NCBI GenBank assembly: GCA_034189125.1
Contig: JAXHVB010000094.1
Coordinates: 6,673-70,672, forward strand
Source of the DNA: UBA5862 sp002408105
GTDB taxonomy: Bacteria; Pseudomonadota; Gammaproteobacteria; Pseudomonadales; UBA5862
Length of the DNA stretch: 64,000 bases
Direction of reading: 5' to 3'
Shown here: one piece after another, positions 50,963 to 61,109 of the stretch
Numbering within the stretch: the first letter of the stretch is position 1
Layout of the letters: each line of letters opens with the position of its first letter
Translations under genes and position numbers: made by a program
Notes under the pieces: model-generated
The model's database searches: none
Told to the model about the DNA's origin: nothing
What the model saw: only the letters and a program-made list of their open reading frames with translations

Positions 50963-51796
50963 ATGACTCAGACCATTTTCAAGGATCAACTGTTTAAGGA
51001 CCAGGTGGCCGTCGTCACGGGGGGTGGATCGGGCATTGGCCTGCGCACTGCATGTGAATTCGCCCTGCTCGGCGCGACAGTGGTGATTGGCAGCCGCGAT
51101 CCGCAAAAACTGGAACAAGGCGCAGCGGCCATCGCCGCCACTGGTGGCAAGGTCCATGCCTTGTCGCTGAACATCCGCGATCCCGAGTCGGTCAACACCT
51201 TTGTTGATCAAACCCTTGAGCGCTGTGGCAAAATCGACCACCTGGTCAACAACGCAGGTGGTCAGTTTCCCTCCCCAGCCGAGCAAATCTCACCGAAAGG
51301 CTGGAAGGCCGTGGTGGACACCAACCTCAATGGCACCTTTTTCATGTCGCAGGCGGTGTACAACAAGGCCTTCTCGGACCACGGTGGCGCCATCGTTAAC
51401 GTCATCGCCAACATGTGGAACGGCTTTCCCAACATGGCCCACACCGGAGCCGCTCGGGCGGGGGTGGACAACCTCACCAAGACCCTCGCGGTGGAATGGG
51501 GCCGCAGCGGCGTGCGCGTGAATGCCGTCGCCCCCGGCGCCATCTACTCCAGCGGCATCAAAACCTACGACCCCGAGTTTCAAAAGTTCTTCCTGCAGGC
51601 CGGTGCCCACAACCAGACGTACAGGCTCGGGAGTGAAGCGGAGGTGGCCGCTTCCATTCTGTTCCTGTGTTCACCCGCCGCGAACTTCATCAGCGGCGCC
51701 ACCCTGCGGGTCGACGGCGCCGAATCGCTGCCCAACGCGCGCTTCGCCCCTGTGGACCACGGCCGGCTGCCGGCTTGGGACGACGAAGACCTCTGA
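50963..51796 (+). CDS. SDR oxidoreductase, PECR-like
   Basis: 277-residue NAD(P)H-dependent short-chain dehydrogenase. The Rossmann motif Thr-Gly-Gly-Gly-Ser-Gly-Ile-Gly and Asn-Asn-Ala-Gly are present. The usual Tyr-x3-Lys is not: this region reads Gly-Phe-Pro-Asn-Met-Ala-His-Thr-Gly-Ala-Ala-Arg-Ala-Gly-Val. From memory this resembles trans-2-enoyl-CoA reductase (PECR) and 2,4-dienoyl-CoA reductase-type enzymes. An enoyl-CoA substrate is therefore plausible but not shown. AGAGGAAG lies eight bases before ATG 50963. It follows the GH3 gene and converges on the transporter. Confidence 0.85.
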   Translation: MTQTIFKDQLFKDQVAVVTGGGSGIGLRTACEFALLGATVVIGSRDPQKLEQGAAAIAATGGKVHALSLNIRDPESVNTFVDQTLERCGKIDHLVNNAGGQFPSPAEQISPKGWKAVVDTNLNGTFFMSQAVYNKAFSDHGGAIVNVIANMWNGFPNMAHTGAARAGVDNLTKTLAVEWGRSGVRVNAVAPGAIYSSGIKTYDPEFQKFFLQAGAHNQTYRLGSEAEVAASILFLCSPAANFISGATLRVDGAESLPNARFAPVDHGRLPAWDDEDL

Positions 51797-51820
51797 GTAC
51801 CCGCAGCACCGATCGGCGGG

Positions 51821-53620
51821 TCAGTACAGCCCGCCGACCACCAGCACCACCACCAGGATGTACCCCAGGCTGACCGGGGTACCAAAACGCAGGAAGTCTG
51901 CGGCGCGATAACCGCCCGGCCCAGAGATCAACGCGTTCACCTGGTGGGTCGGGATAAGAAACGCATTCGACGCGCCCAGGGCCACAATCAAGGCCACTGG
52001 TCGCGGATCCAGGCCCAGGTCAAGCGCCAACTGACAAAACAGCGGCACCAGCAACACGGTCGCACCTACATTGGACATCACCAGCGCCAGCAGGCTGGCT
52101 GTCACAGCCGCCAGTGCGGCCACCGACCAAAAAGCGGGCGCAGCGCCGAACACAGGCAAGGCGGCATTGACCAACCAGGCGGCCATGCCGCTGTGCTGCA
52201 GGGCCTGCCCCAGAGGAATCAGACCGGCGAGCAGCAGCACCGTGCGCCAACTGACGGCGGCGTAGGCGGACTGGGTGGGCAGCACGCCCGCGAGAAGCAT
52301 GCCCACAGCCCCCACCAGCAGCGACAGCGCGAAGGGCAGTGGACTGAAAAACAACAACAACAGCGTGCCAAGGGCGATGCAGCCCGCCACCGCGGTCCGT
52401 TCAGTGTTGGTGCGAAGGTGCGGAAAGTCCCGGGTAATGACCACCAGATCCGGGTTCGACTCCAGCCGGGTCAGCTCCTCCCAACCCACGTGGCACACCA
52501 GCACATCCCCCGCCTGCAGCGGGGTATCACGCAGGCGACTGCGCCGTGCCTGCCCCTCCCGGTAGATCACCAAGGTGCTGAACCCATAGGTCTTGCGCAT
52601 GCGCACTTCACGCAGGGTCTTGCCGACCAGCGCGGAATGGGGTGGCACCATCAGTTCAGCGATCCCGGAGCGGTCCGTGGCCAGGGCGCTGCGCAGCCCC
52701 CTTGAACCCAGTGTCGGCTGCACCCCAGCGTGTTCGCACAGCTGGTGCACAGCGTCCGGCGAGCCGATGATGGCCAGTTCCCGCGCTCCGGCCAGGGCGA
52801 TGTCGCGGTGAGGGGCGAGCAGCAGCTCTTCGCCGGTCAGTGCCACGATGGAGACCCCAAAGCGTTCCTCCACCTCACCCACCCTGAGGTCCGACAGGGC
52901 GCCATCCGGTCCCAGGGTGAGACAATCAATGTCCGCGCCAAAGCCATACACCCCCTGTAACCGGCTTGCGGGGGTGCCGACTGTCGGGGCGTTGGCCTGA
53001 GGCAACTTGCCCCCCCAGCGCCAAAACAGCGCCAGCCCCATCAGCAACAAAAGCAAGCCAACTGGCGCGGGAGCGAGCAGGGAAAACCGTGCGACCCCTT
53101 CGGGAAGCAGGTCGTTCAGCACCAACAAAGGGCCCGAACCAAGCAGGGTGATGTTCCCGCCCAGAATGACGCAAAAACCGACCGGCATCAGCAAACGCGA
53201 AGGCGCCATACCCTGGCGCAGGCTCAGTTGATGCACCACCGGCATCAGGGTCGCCATGACCGCTAGGTTCTGCATGACCGCCGACAGCAAGCCGGCAGTC
53301 CCTGCGCTGGCAAGGCGGGCTCGGCGCTGAGAGTCACCCGCCACCCGATCGAGCCAATCGGTCAGGCGCGCACTGAGGCCGACCTCGTCCAGGCTTCTTG
53401 AAACGACCATCACCGCAATCACCGCGACCACAGCGGGGCTCGAAAACCCGGCGAACAGCTGTGCGCTGGGCAACAGGGGCTCGACCCCAGGCACCATCGG
53501 TGCCACGCCAATCAGAACCAGGCACAGGAGCGCGGTCACTTCCACCGGGACCCGCCCGTGCACAAACAGGCCCACGACAAGGGCGGTGACACCGCCCAGG
53601 TACAAAAACTCCGCGGTCAC
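51821..53620 (-). CDS. SLC13-family transporter with two RCK_C domains
   Basis: 599-residue inner-membrane transporter of the SLC13/DASS (divalent anion:Na+) type. About five helices precede and six follow a cytoplasmic section that holds two TrkA-C (RCK_C) domains (roughly residues 215-395). Conserved transporter segments are Met-Gln-Asn-Leu-Ala-Val-Met-Ala-Thr and Met-Ser-Asn-Val-Gly-Ala-Thr-Val, the paired Ser-Asn-type motifs (first reads Gln-Asn). Substrate may be sulfate, a dicarboxylate or another anion. The start GTG 53620 is uncertain. It follows the TIGR01244 gene by 43 bases. Confidence 0.85.
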   Translation of the reverse strand: MTAEFLYLGGVTALVVGLFVHGRVPVEVTALLCLVLIGVAPMVPGVEPLLPSAQLFAGFSSPAVVAVIAVMVVSRSLDEVGLSARLTDWLDRVAGDSQRRARLASAGTAGLLSAVMQNLAVMATLMPVVHQLSLRQGMAPSRLLMPVGFCVILGGNITLLGSGPLLVLNDLLPEGVARFSLLAPAPVGLLLLLMGLALFWRWGGKLPQANAPTVGTPASRLQGVYGFGADIDCLTLGPDGALSDLRVGEVEERFGVSIVALTGEELLLAPHRDIALAGARELAIIGSPDAVHQLCEHAGVQPTLGSRGLRSALATDRSGIAELMVPPHSALVGKTLREVRMRKTYGFSTLVIYREGQARRSRLRDTPLQAGDVLVCHVGWEELTRLESNPDLVVITRDFPHLRTNTERTAVAGCIALGTLLLLFFSPLPFALSLLVGAVGMLLAGVLPTQSAYAAVSWRTVLLLAGLIPLGQALQHSGMAAWLVNAALPVFGAAPAFWSVAALAAVTASLLALVMSNVGATVLLVPLFCQLALDLGLDPRPVALIVALGASNAFLIPTHQVNALISGPGGYRAADFLRFGTPVSLGYILVVVLVVGGLY

Positions 53621-53663
53621 TCCCGGCTACCCGACAGCGCCGGCATGTCGTTACGAATCGGTG

Positions 53664-54095
53664 TCAGCTCGACTGGCTGAGGCGTTGGATCAGCGGTGCC
53701 TGAGGCCGGAGGTCATAGCCTTGCTCGAACGCCGCCTGCAGCAGTTCATCCAACGGGACACCAGCGCGCGCCTGCACGATGGTGCGAAGAATGGTGGAGC
53801 GTGTGCCTGTGCGGCAAAACGCCAGGATGGGCGCGTCGCCCCGCATGGCATCGGCCATCTCGGCGAGCTGCGCGTCGGTCAGGTCCGGAAACGCCACAGG
53901 GACTTCAACGTAATTCAGCCCCCGGGCTGCGGCCTCGCGGGCCAAGTCTGCACTGCGGGGCTGGCCCGCCACTTCGCCATCCGGGCGGTTGTTGATGACC
54001 GTCTTGAAGCCCATCGCGGCGATCTGCTCCAGGTCCTCGGGCCCAATCTGGGCGTGCACCGCAAAGTCCGGCGCAAGGTAGATGGGGTGCACCAT
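53664..54095 (-). CDS. TIGR01244 family sulfur transferase/phosphatase
   Basis: 143 residues of the DUF442/TIGR01244 family, a dual-specificity-phosphatase-like fold. The active loop reads Phe-Cys-Arg-Thr-Gly-Thr-Arg-Ser, and an early Val-Ile-Asn-Asn-Arg-Pro-Asp-Gly-Glu is typical. Relatives occur fused to a beta-lactamase-like sulfide/persulfide enzyme (Blh), so a sulfur-related role is possible. ATG 54095 has GGAGG six bases upstream and is preferred to ATG 54113. Divergent from lhr; its 5' part overlaps a longer open frame of lhr that I reject. Confidence 0.85.
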   Translation of the reverse strand: MVHPIYLAPDFAVHAQIGPEDLEQIAAMGFKTVINNRPDGEVAGQPRSADLAREAAARGLNYVEVPVAFPDLTDAQLAEMADAMRGDAPILAFCRTGTRSTILRTIVQARAGVPLDELLQAAFEQGYDLRPQAPLIQRLSQSS

Positions 54096-54201
54096 GGCAT
54101 GCCTCCAGCACAAGTATTGCCGGCATCATACTGGCATCGCCAGTCGCGGCGTCAACACCCGAACCTTGCCGGAGCCGGCAGCGAGGTTTACTTTGCAGGC
54201 C

Positions 54202-57200
54202 ATGGCCGGCGCCCCTCCACCCCAGATCAACGACCTTTTTTCCGCTAGCAATTGCGCGGCCGACTCGCCGTTGCCCTTTCATCCTGCAGTTTCGCAGTGG
54301 TTTCATCGGTGCTTTGGCAACCCCACCCCTGCCCAAAGCGCCGCCTGGCCCGCCATTCAGGCCGGCACACACACACTGGTCGCTGCACCAACCGGCTCTG
54401 GCAAGACCCTTGCGGCGTTTCTCGCGGCCATCGACGCCCTGGTGCGCAGCGCCCAGGCTGGCACTCTTGGCGACCAAACCCGCGTGCTGTACGTCTCGCC
54501 CCTCAAGGCGCTGTCCACGGACATCCGCGTGAACCTGCAGGATCCACTGGCAGGCATCGAGGCCAGTCTTGAAGCCATGGGGGCGCCGCCAGCCGGCATT
54601 CGGGTTGGTCTGCGCACCGGGGACAGCAGTGCCGCAGAGCGCACGGCCTTGCTCAAGCGTCCGCCGCACATCCTGGTGACCACCCCTGAATCGCTCTACC
54701 TGCTGCTCACCAGCGGCCGCGGCCGCCAGCTGTTCGCCGGGGTTGAAACCCTCATCGTGGACGAAATCCACGCCCTGGTGACCAGCAAGCGGGGCACCCA
54801 TCTGGCGCTGTCGATGGAGCGGCTGCAGTCCTTGAGTGCGGCCAACATCACCCGCATTGGGCTTTCCGCAACCCAGAAGCCGATGTCGGCAGTGGCACGC
54901 TTCCTGACTGGCCGTGATGCCGATGGCAAGGCCCACCGCTGCCACACCGTGGACCTCGGCCACCGCCGTCAGCTCGACATTGCCCTGGAGCTGCCTCCGG
55001 TTCCACTGGAAGCGGTGATGTCGAACGAAACCTGGGAGGCACTGTACGACCGCATCGCCGAATTGGTGCGTGCTCACCGCACCACCCTGGTGTTCGTCAA
55101 CACCCGCAGACTCGCCGAGCGCGTTTGTCGTCACCTCACGGAGCGCCTCGGCGAAACCGCCGTCGGCGCACACCACGGCAGCCTTTCCAAGGAACAGCGC
55201 CAGGCCGCAGAAGCTCGCTTGCGCGCCGGAGAGCTCAAAGCCCTGGTGGCAACCGCATCACTCGAACTCGGCATCGACATCGGCGAGGTCGATCTGGTAT
55301 GCCAAATCGGCGCCACCCGAGCCATCAGCACCCTGCTGCAGCGCGTCGGGCGCGCCAGCCACCAGGTGGGCGGCATACCCAAAGGCCGGCTGTTCCCCCT
55401 CAGCCGCAACGAGCTGGTTGAATCGACCGCCCTGCTCGATGCCATCGCCCGCGGCGAACTCGACAACCTGGTCATCCCCCACCGCAGTCTGGATGTGCTG
55501 GCGCAGCAGGTCGTTGCCGAAGTGGCGGGTTCCCCCATTGACGCGCAAACCCTGTACCACAGGTTCCGCCAGGCAGAGCCGTACCACGACCTGCACCAAG
55601 CCGACTTCGACCGTGTGGTCGACATGCTGTGCACTGGCTTCACGACCCGCCGGGGTCGCCGGGGCAGCTACCTTCACCGTCACCCACTCAGTGGCGAGCT
55701 GCGGCCCCACCGGCGTGCCCTGCTCACGGCACTGACCTCTGGCGGAACCATTCCCGACACCGCCGACTACGACGTCGTGGTCGAGCCCAAAGGCACCGTG
55801 ATTGGCACCCTCAATGAGGACTTCGCCATTGAAAGTTTGGCGGGGGACATCTTTCAGCTTGGCAACAACGCTTGGCGCATTCTCAAGGTGGAAGCGGGCA
55901 AAGTGCGGGTTGAGGACGCCCAAGGACAACCACCCAACCTCCCCTTCTGGTTCGGTGAAGCGCCAGCACGCAGCGACGCACTCAGTGCCGCGGTGTCGCG
56001 GCTGCGCGAGGAAGTCGGCGCCGCCATCAGTGCACAGGGTGTTCAGGCAGCGGCCGAAGCCCTGCAATCGCGCCTGTGCCTGCCCGCAACGGCGGCACTG
56101 CAACTCTGCGAGTATCTGGCCGCGGCCCAGGCCGCGCTCGGCACACTACCCACCCTCAAAAAAATTGTGTTCGAGCGCTTTTTCGACGAGTCTGGCGGCA
56201 TGCAATTCATCGTGCATGCACCCTTTGGCGGCCGGATCAATCGCGCCTGGGGGTTGGCACTGCGCAAACGGTTCTGTCGCAAGTTCAACTTCGAACTGCA
56301 GGCCGCCGCCACGGAGAACTGCATCATTCTCTCGCTCGGGCCAACCCACAGCTTCCCGCTCCTTGAGGTCGCCAGCTACCTGCACCCCAACCGGGTGCGT
56401 GACGTGCTGGTTCAGGCACTGCTGGATGCACCTTTGTTCCAGGTCCGGTGGCGCTGGACAGCCACCAACGCCCTGGCCATCCCCCGGTTCCAGGGCGGGC
56501 GCAAAAACCCGCCTCAACTGCAGCGCCTGCAAGCCGAAGACCTGATTGCGCTGGTGTTTCCAGACCAGCTGGCGTGCCTGGAGAACATCCGCGGCGAACG
56601 CGAGGTGCCCGACCACCCTTTGGTGGAGCAAACCCTCACCGACTGCCTGACCGATGCCATGGACATCGACGGGCTCGAGGGGCTGCTCCAGCGCCTCTCC
56701 CGGGGCGAGGTTGAGGTGGTCACCGCAGACCTGCGCGAACCTTCACCCCTGGCCGAAGAAGTGCTCACCGCGCGTCCCTATGCGTTTCTGGACGATGCCC
56801 CGCTGGAAGAACGGCGCACCCAGGCCGTGGCCATGCGCCGCTGGCTGGACCCCGAGGACGCCCTGAGCCTCGGCCGCCTGGATCCGGCCGCCATTGAGCA
56901 GGTGCGCGCCACTGCCTGGCCCGTGGCCCGCAGCGCCGATGAACTGTACGACGCTGCCACCTTGGCTGGGCTGCTCACCAACGACGAGGCCTGCTCGCTC
57001 GACGCCGGCCTCGGCATCCTGGACGAAGCCCTGGCCGGCAAAATCCTGATGGTACTCGAACCGCACGACCCCGCCCACGCAGGCGCTGTTCGCTACTGTG
57101 CGCTGGAACGCTGGCCGGAGGTTCAGGCGCTGCAGCGGTGGAATTTGCACGGCAGCCCACCACAAACGGCCAGCGCCTGGAATGGCACCGCCGAGGACGC

Positions 57201-58524
57201 GTGCCGAGAGCTGGTGCGCAGCCGTCTCGAGGTTGCAGGACCGACCACCGCGGATGCCCTGGCCACTGTCCTGGCGATCTCCGCGTCCCGGGTGCAGCAG
57301 GCGTTGCTCGCACTGGAAGCGGAAGGCTTTGCCCTGCGGGGCCATTTCAGCCAGGGCGAGCGCGAGGAATGGTGCGAGCGCCAGCTGTTGGCGCGCATCC
57401 ACAAAGGCACCCTCAAGCAGCTTCGGCAGGAAACCGCACCAGTCAGCGCCGCCCAGTTCCTCGCGTTCCTGAGCGATTGGCAGGGGCTGACCCACGGCGA
57501 GCGGGCGGCGGGCGTCGAGGGTCTCTATGGTATCATCGAGCAGTTGGCGGGCCTCAGCCTGTCCCTTGTGGTATGGGAGACCGCGGTCCTGCCTGCGCGG
57601 CTCGACCGGTACGACCCGGCCTGGCTTGATCAACTGACCGGGTCGGGCCGAGTCGTCTGGGTTCGCACCGAGCTCGGCGCTGCCCGCCAGGTCGGGGCCG
57701 GAGCCGGCCCCCTGCAGCGCACCCGCATGGCCCTGCTGCCCCGCGCGGACCTAGGGCTTTGGCTGCGTTTGCGCGGACCGCGGGCGCTGCCGCTCTCTGG
57801 AGGCGCGGCCCGAGTGGCAGCGCTGCTGACCGAGCAAGGGGCGCTGTTTTTCGATGAGATTCAACACCAACTCAATCTGCTGCCAAGCCATTTGGAGCAG
57901 TACCTCGCCGAGCTGGTGCGCGCCGGACGAGCCAGCAGCGATTCGGTGGCCGGCTGGCGGACCCTCGCCACCACGACCCGGTCGCGCCAGCGTTCCAGAC
58001 ACCGCCGGCGCTCGACTTCCCCCCTTGCCTCGGCGGGTCGCTGGAGCCACCTGCCGGTGCCTGATCAAGTGTCGGCGGCGCCGGCATGGTTTGGGTCCCG
58101 CCACAGCGAGGCCGACGTCACCGAGGTCACGTGGCGATTGATGGACCGCTACGGGGTGCTGTGTCGCGCGCTGGCGCAAGCCGATGCCGAAGTGCTTCCG
58201 CCCTGGCGAGACCTGGTACGGGTCCTGCGCAAGCTGGAAGCACGGGGCGAGCTTCGTGGCGGATACTTCGTGGCCGGAACGAGCGGCGAGCAATTCGCTC
58301 TGCCCGAAGCCCTGGAGCGCTTGCGCCGCGCACCCGCAGAGCCAGCCAACCTCTCCATCTCGATTGAGGATCCTTTGAATCTGCAGGGTGTGCTGCTGCC
58401 CCGGCCACAAAGCGCATCACCAACAAGCGAACGCATCAACCTCGCCGACACCCTGACTGCCCAGCCCTTCATGGCGCGCGCCGCCACTGGCCAACCCGCC
58501 ACGCGACGCCCCACCCAACCCTGA
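54202..58524 (+). CDS. lhr: Lhr family ATP-dependent helicase
   Basis: Very large superfamily-2 helicase (1440 residues; E. coli 1538), active on DNA and RNA-DNA hybrids and linked to DNA repair. Walker A Pro-Thr-Gly-Ser-Gly-Lys-Thr at 63-69, Asp-Glu-Ile-His at 187-190, Ser-Ala-Thr at 222-224, motif VI Gln-Arg-Val-Gly-Arg-Ala at 380-385. Winged-helix and beta-barrel parts and a long C-terminal Lhr-CTD follow. The first 35 residues vary, so ATG 54202 is a best guess (weak ribosome site). The final 60 residues are low-complexity. DUF924 follows by 13 bases. Confidence 0.93.
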   Translation: MAGAPPPQINDLFSASNCAADSPLPFHPAVSQWFHRCFGNPTPAQSAAWPAIQAGTHTLVAAPTGSGKTLAAFLAAIDALVRSAQAGTLGDQTRVLYVSPLKALSTDIRVNLQDPLAGIEASLEAMGAPPAGIRVGLRTGDSSAAERTALLKRPPHILVTTPESLYLLLTSGRGRQLFAGVETLIVDEIHALVTSKRGTHLALSMERLQSLSAANITRIGLSATQKPMSAVARFLTGRDADGKAHRCHTVDLGHRRQLDIALELPPVPLEAVMSNETWEALYDRIAELVRAHRTTLVFVNTRRLAERVCRHLTERLGETAVGAHHGSLSKEQRQAAEARLRAGELKALVATASLELGIDIGEVDLVCQIGATRAISTLLQRVGRASHQVGGIPKGRLFPLSRNELVESTALLDAIARGELDNLVIPHRSLDVLAQQVVAEVAGSPIDAQTLYHRFRQAEPYHDLHQADFDRVVDMLCTGFTTRRGRRGSYLHRHPLSGELRPHRRALLTALTSGGTIPDTADYDVVVEPKGTVIGTLNEDFAIESLAGDIFQLGNNAWRILKVEAGKVRVEDAQGQPPNLPFWFGEAPARSDALSAAVSRLREEVGAAISAQGVQAAAEALQSRLCLPATAALQLCEYLAAAQAALGTLPTLKKIVFERFFDESGGMQFIVHAPFGGRINRAWGLALRKRFCRKFNFELQAAATENCIILSLGPTHSFPLLEVASYLHPNRVRDVLVQALLDAPLFQVRWRWTATNALAIPRFQGGRKNPPQLQRLQAEDLIALVFPDQLACLENIRGEREVPDHPLVEQTLTDCLTDAMDIDGLEGLLQRLSRGEVEVVTADLREPSPLAEEVLTARPYAFLDDAPLEERRTQAVAMRRWLDPEDALSLGRLDPAAIEQVRATAWPVARSADELYDAATLAGLLTNDEACSLDAGLGILDEALAGKILMVLEPHDPAHAGAVRYCALERWPEVQALQRWNLHGSPPQTASAWNGTAEDACRELVRSRLEVAGPTTADALATVLAISASRVQQALLALEAEGFALRGHFSQGEREEWCERQLLARIHKGTLKQLRQETAPVSAAQFLAFLSDWQGLTHGERAAGVEGLYGIIEQLAGLSLSLVVWETAVLPARLDRYDPAWLDQLTGSGRVVWVRTELGAARQVGAGAGPLQRTRMALLPRADLGLWLRLRGPRALPLSGGAARVAALLTEQGALFFDEIQHQLNLLPSHLEQYLAELVRAGRASSDSVAGWRTLATTTRSRQRSRHRRRSTSPLASAGRWSHLPVPDQVSAAPAWFGSRHSEADVTEVTWRLMDRYGVLCRALAQADAEVLPPWRDLVRVLRKLEARGELRGGYFVAGTSGEQFALPEALERLRRAPAEPANLSISIEDPLNLQGVLLPRPQSASPTSERINLADTLTAQPFMARAATGQPATRRPTQP

Positions 58525-58537
58525 TCGGAGCCCACCC

Positions 58538-59086
58538 ATGTCCAACATTGGTCCGCTTGAGGTGCTCAGGTTTTGGTTCGAGGAACTCGACCCCGCCGAT
58601 TGGTGGAAAAGTTCGGACGCACTCGATGCCCGAATTCGCGAACAGTTCGGTTCGCTGCATGCCGCTGCGAGCCGCATGGAACTCCACTGCTGGCGCTGCG
58701 AACCTGCAGGGCGTCTGGCCGAGGTCATCGTGCTCGACCAGTTCTCGCGCAACCTCTACCGAGACCGGCCGGAAGCCTTCGCCCAGGATGGGGCAGCCCT
58801 GGCGCTCGCCCAGGAAGCCGTTTCCTGTGGCGACGACCAGCGGGTTACAACCGCGCAGCGCAGTTTTTTTTACTTGCCCTTCATGCACAGCGAATCTGCG
58901 CTGATCCACGCACGGGCGGTGGACTTGTTCGCTCAGCCGGGAATGGAGGGCAACCTGGAGTATGAACTCAAACACAGGGCGATCATCGAGCGGTTCGGGC
59001 GTTACCCGCACCGCAACGCCGCCCTCGGCCGCACCTCCAGCGCCGAAGAGCTGGCGTTTCTGCGCCAGCCAGGGTCAAGTTTCTAG
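58538..59086 (+). CDS. DUF924 family protein
   Basis: 182-residue all-helical protein of the DUF924 (TPR-like) family: start Val-Leu-Arg-Phe-Trp-Phe-Glu, then Ile-Val-Leu-Asp-Gln-Phe-Ser-Arg-Asn-Leu-Tyr-Arg, Phe-Phe-Tyr-Leu-Pro-Phe-Met-His-Ser-Glu and a C-terminal Phe-Gly-Arg-Tyr-Pro-His-Arg-Asn. Highly conserved but of unknown function. Likely co-transcribed with lhr. Converges on the next gene. Confidence 0.9.
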   Translation: MSNIGPLEVLRFWFEELDPADWWKSSDALDARIREQFGSLHAAASRMELHCWRCEPAGRLAEVIVLDQFSRNLYRDRPEAFAQDGAALALAQEAVSCGDDQRVTTAQRSFFYLPFMHSESALIHARAVDLFAQPGMEGNLEYELKHRAIIERFGRYPHRNAALGRTSSAEELAFLRQPGSSF

Positions 59087-59108
59087 AGATTAAGTCGACC
59101 GACCAGCG

Positions 59109-59750
59109 TCAACGCAGCACCGCGTCGGCCACATAGGGGTTGATCTTGCGCTCGGTACCAAAGGTGGACTCGGGACCATGCCCGGGAATGAAGGTGACAT
59201 CGTCCCCCAACGGCCAGAGTTTTTCTGTGATGGAGCGAATCAGGGCGTCGTGATCGCCACCCGGAAAGTCGGTGCGCCCGATCGAGCCGTTGAAGAGCAC
59301 ATCGCCGACCTGTGCCAGGCGAGCAGGCGCGGAGTAAAACACCACGTGGCCTGGGGTGTGGCCCGGACAATGCAGCACCTCCAGTTCCTCAGCGCCAAAC
59401 TGCACCTGCATCCCGTCTTCAAGCCAGCGGTCCGGCACGAAAGCACGGCCCTGGAAACCCAACATCTGGCTTTGCTTAGGAATCTGCTCAATCCAGAAGC
59501 CATCCGCCATGTGGGGGCCTTCTACGGGAACCTGATGGCGCTCGGCGATTTCCGCCACTGCGCCTGCGTGATCGAGGTGCCCGTGGGTCACGAAGACTTT
59601 TTCCAACTGCACGCCCTCTTGCTTGAGCAGTTGCTCAATGCGGTCCAGGTCGCCACCCGGGTCGACCAGGGCGGCCTTACCGGTGGTTTCACACACCAAC
59701 AGGGTACAGTTCTGCTGGAATGGGGTGACGGGCAAAACCCGATATCTCAT
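59109..59750 (-). CDS. Metallo-beta-lactamase-fold hydrolase (glyoxalase II-like, YcbL type)
   Basis: 213 residues with the metal motif Thr-His-Gly-His-Leu-Asp-His, a second ligand His-Cys-Pro-Gly-His-Thr-Pro-Gly-His and Val-Gly-Asp-Val-Leu-Phe. It lacks the C-terminal helical domain of true GloB (about 250 residues), matching the short YcbL-like group that hydrolyses S-lactoylglutathione or related thioesters. Substrate not certain. Confidence 0.9.
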   Translation of the reverse strand: MRYRVLPVTPFQQNCTLLVCETTGKAALVDPGGDLDRIEQLLKQEGVQLEKVFVTHGHLDHAGAVAEIAERHQVPVEGPHMADGFWIEQIPKQSQMLGFQGRAFVPDRWLEDGMQVQFGAEELEVLHCPGHTPGHVVFYSAPARLAQVGDVLFNGSIGRTDFPGGDHDALIRSITEKLWPLGDDVTFIPGHGPESTFGTERKINPYVADAVLR

Positions 59751-59804
59751 AACGCGTGTCCCTTAGGGGGTGCCGCACGTGCCTGGGTGGACGCACGCAG
59801 CAGT

Positions 59805-61052
<1,248 letters not shown>

Positions 61053-61109
61053 TTCCGATGTGGAGCATGCTCTCCAGTGCTGGCCAAGTGCAGGCGGTGA
61101 GGGTGGCGC

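Noticed and set aside
50963..51796. SDR as catalytically dead because Tyr-x3-Lys is absent
   Set aside because: The His-Thr-Gly-Ala-Ala-Arg-Ala-Gly stretch matches active PECR-type enzymes, so absence of the classical motif does not show inactivity.
53905..55176. 423-codon minus-strand open frame
   Set aside because: Antisense to the helicase core of lhr and overlapping the TIGR01244 gene in another frame.
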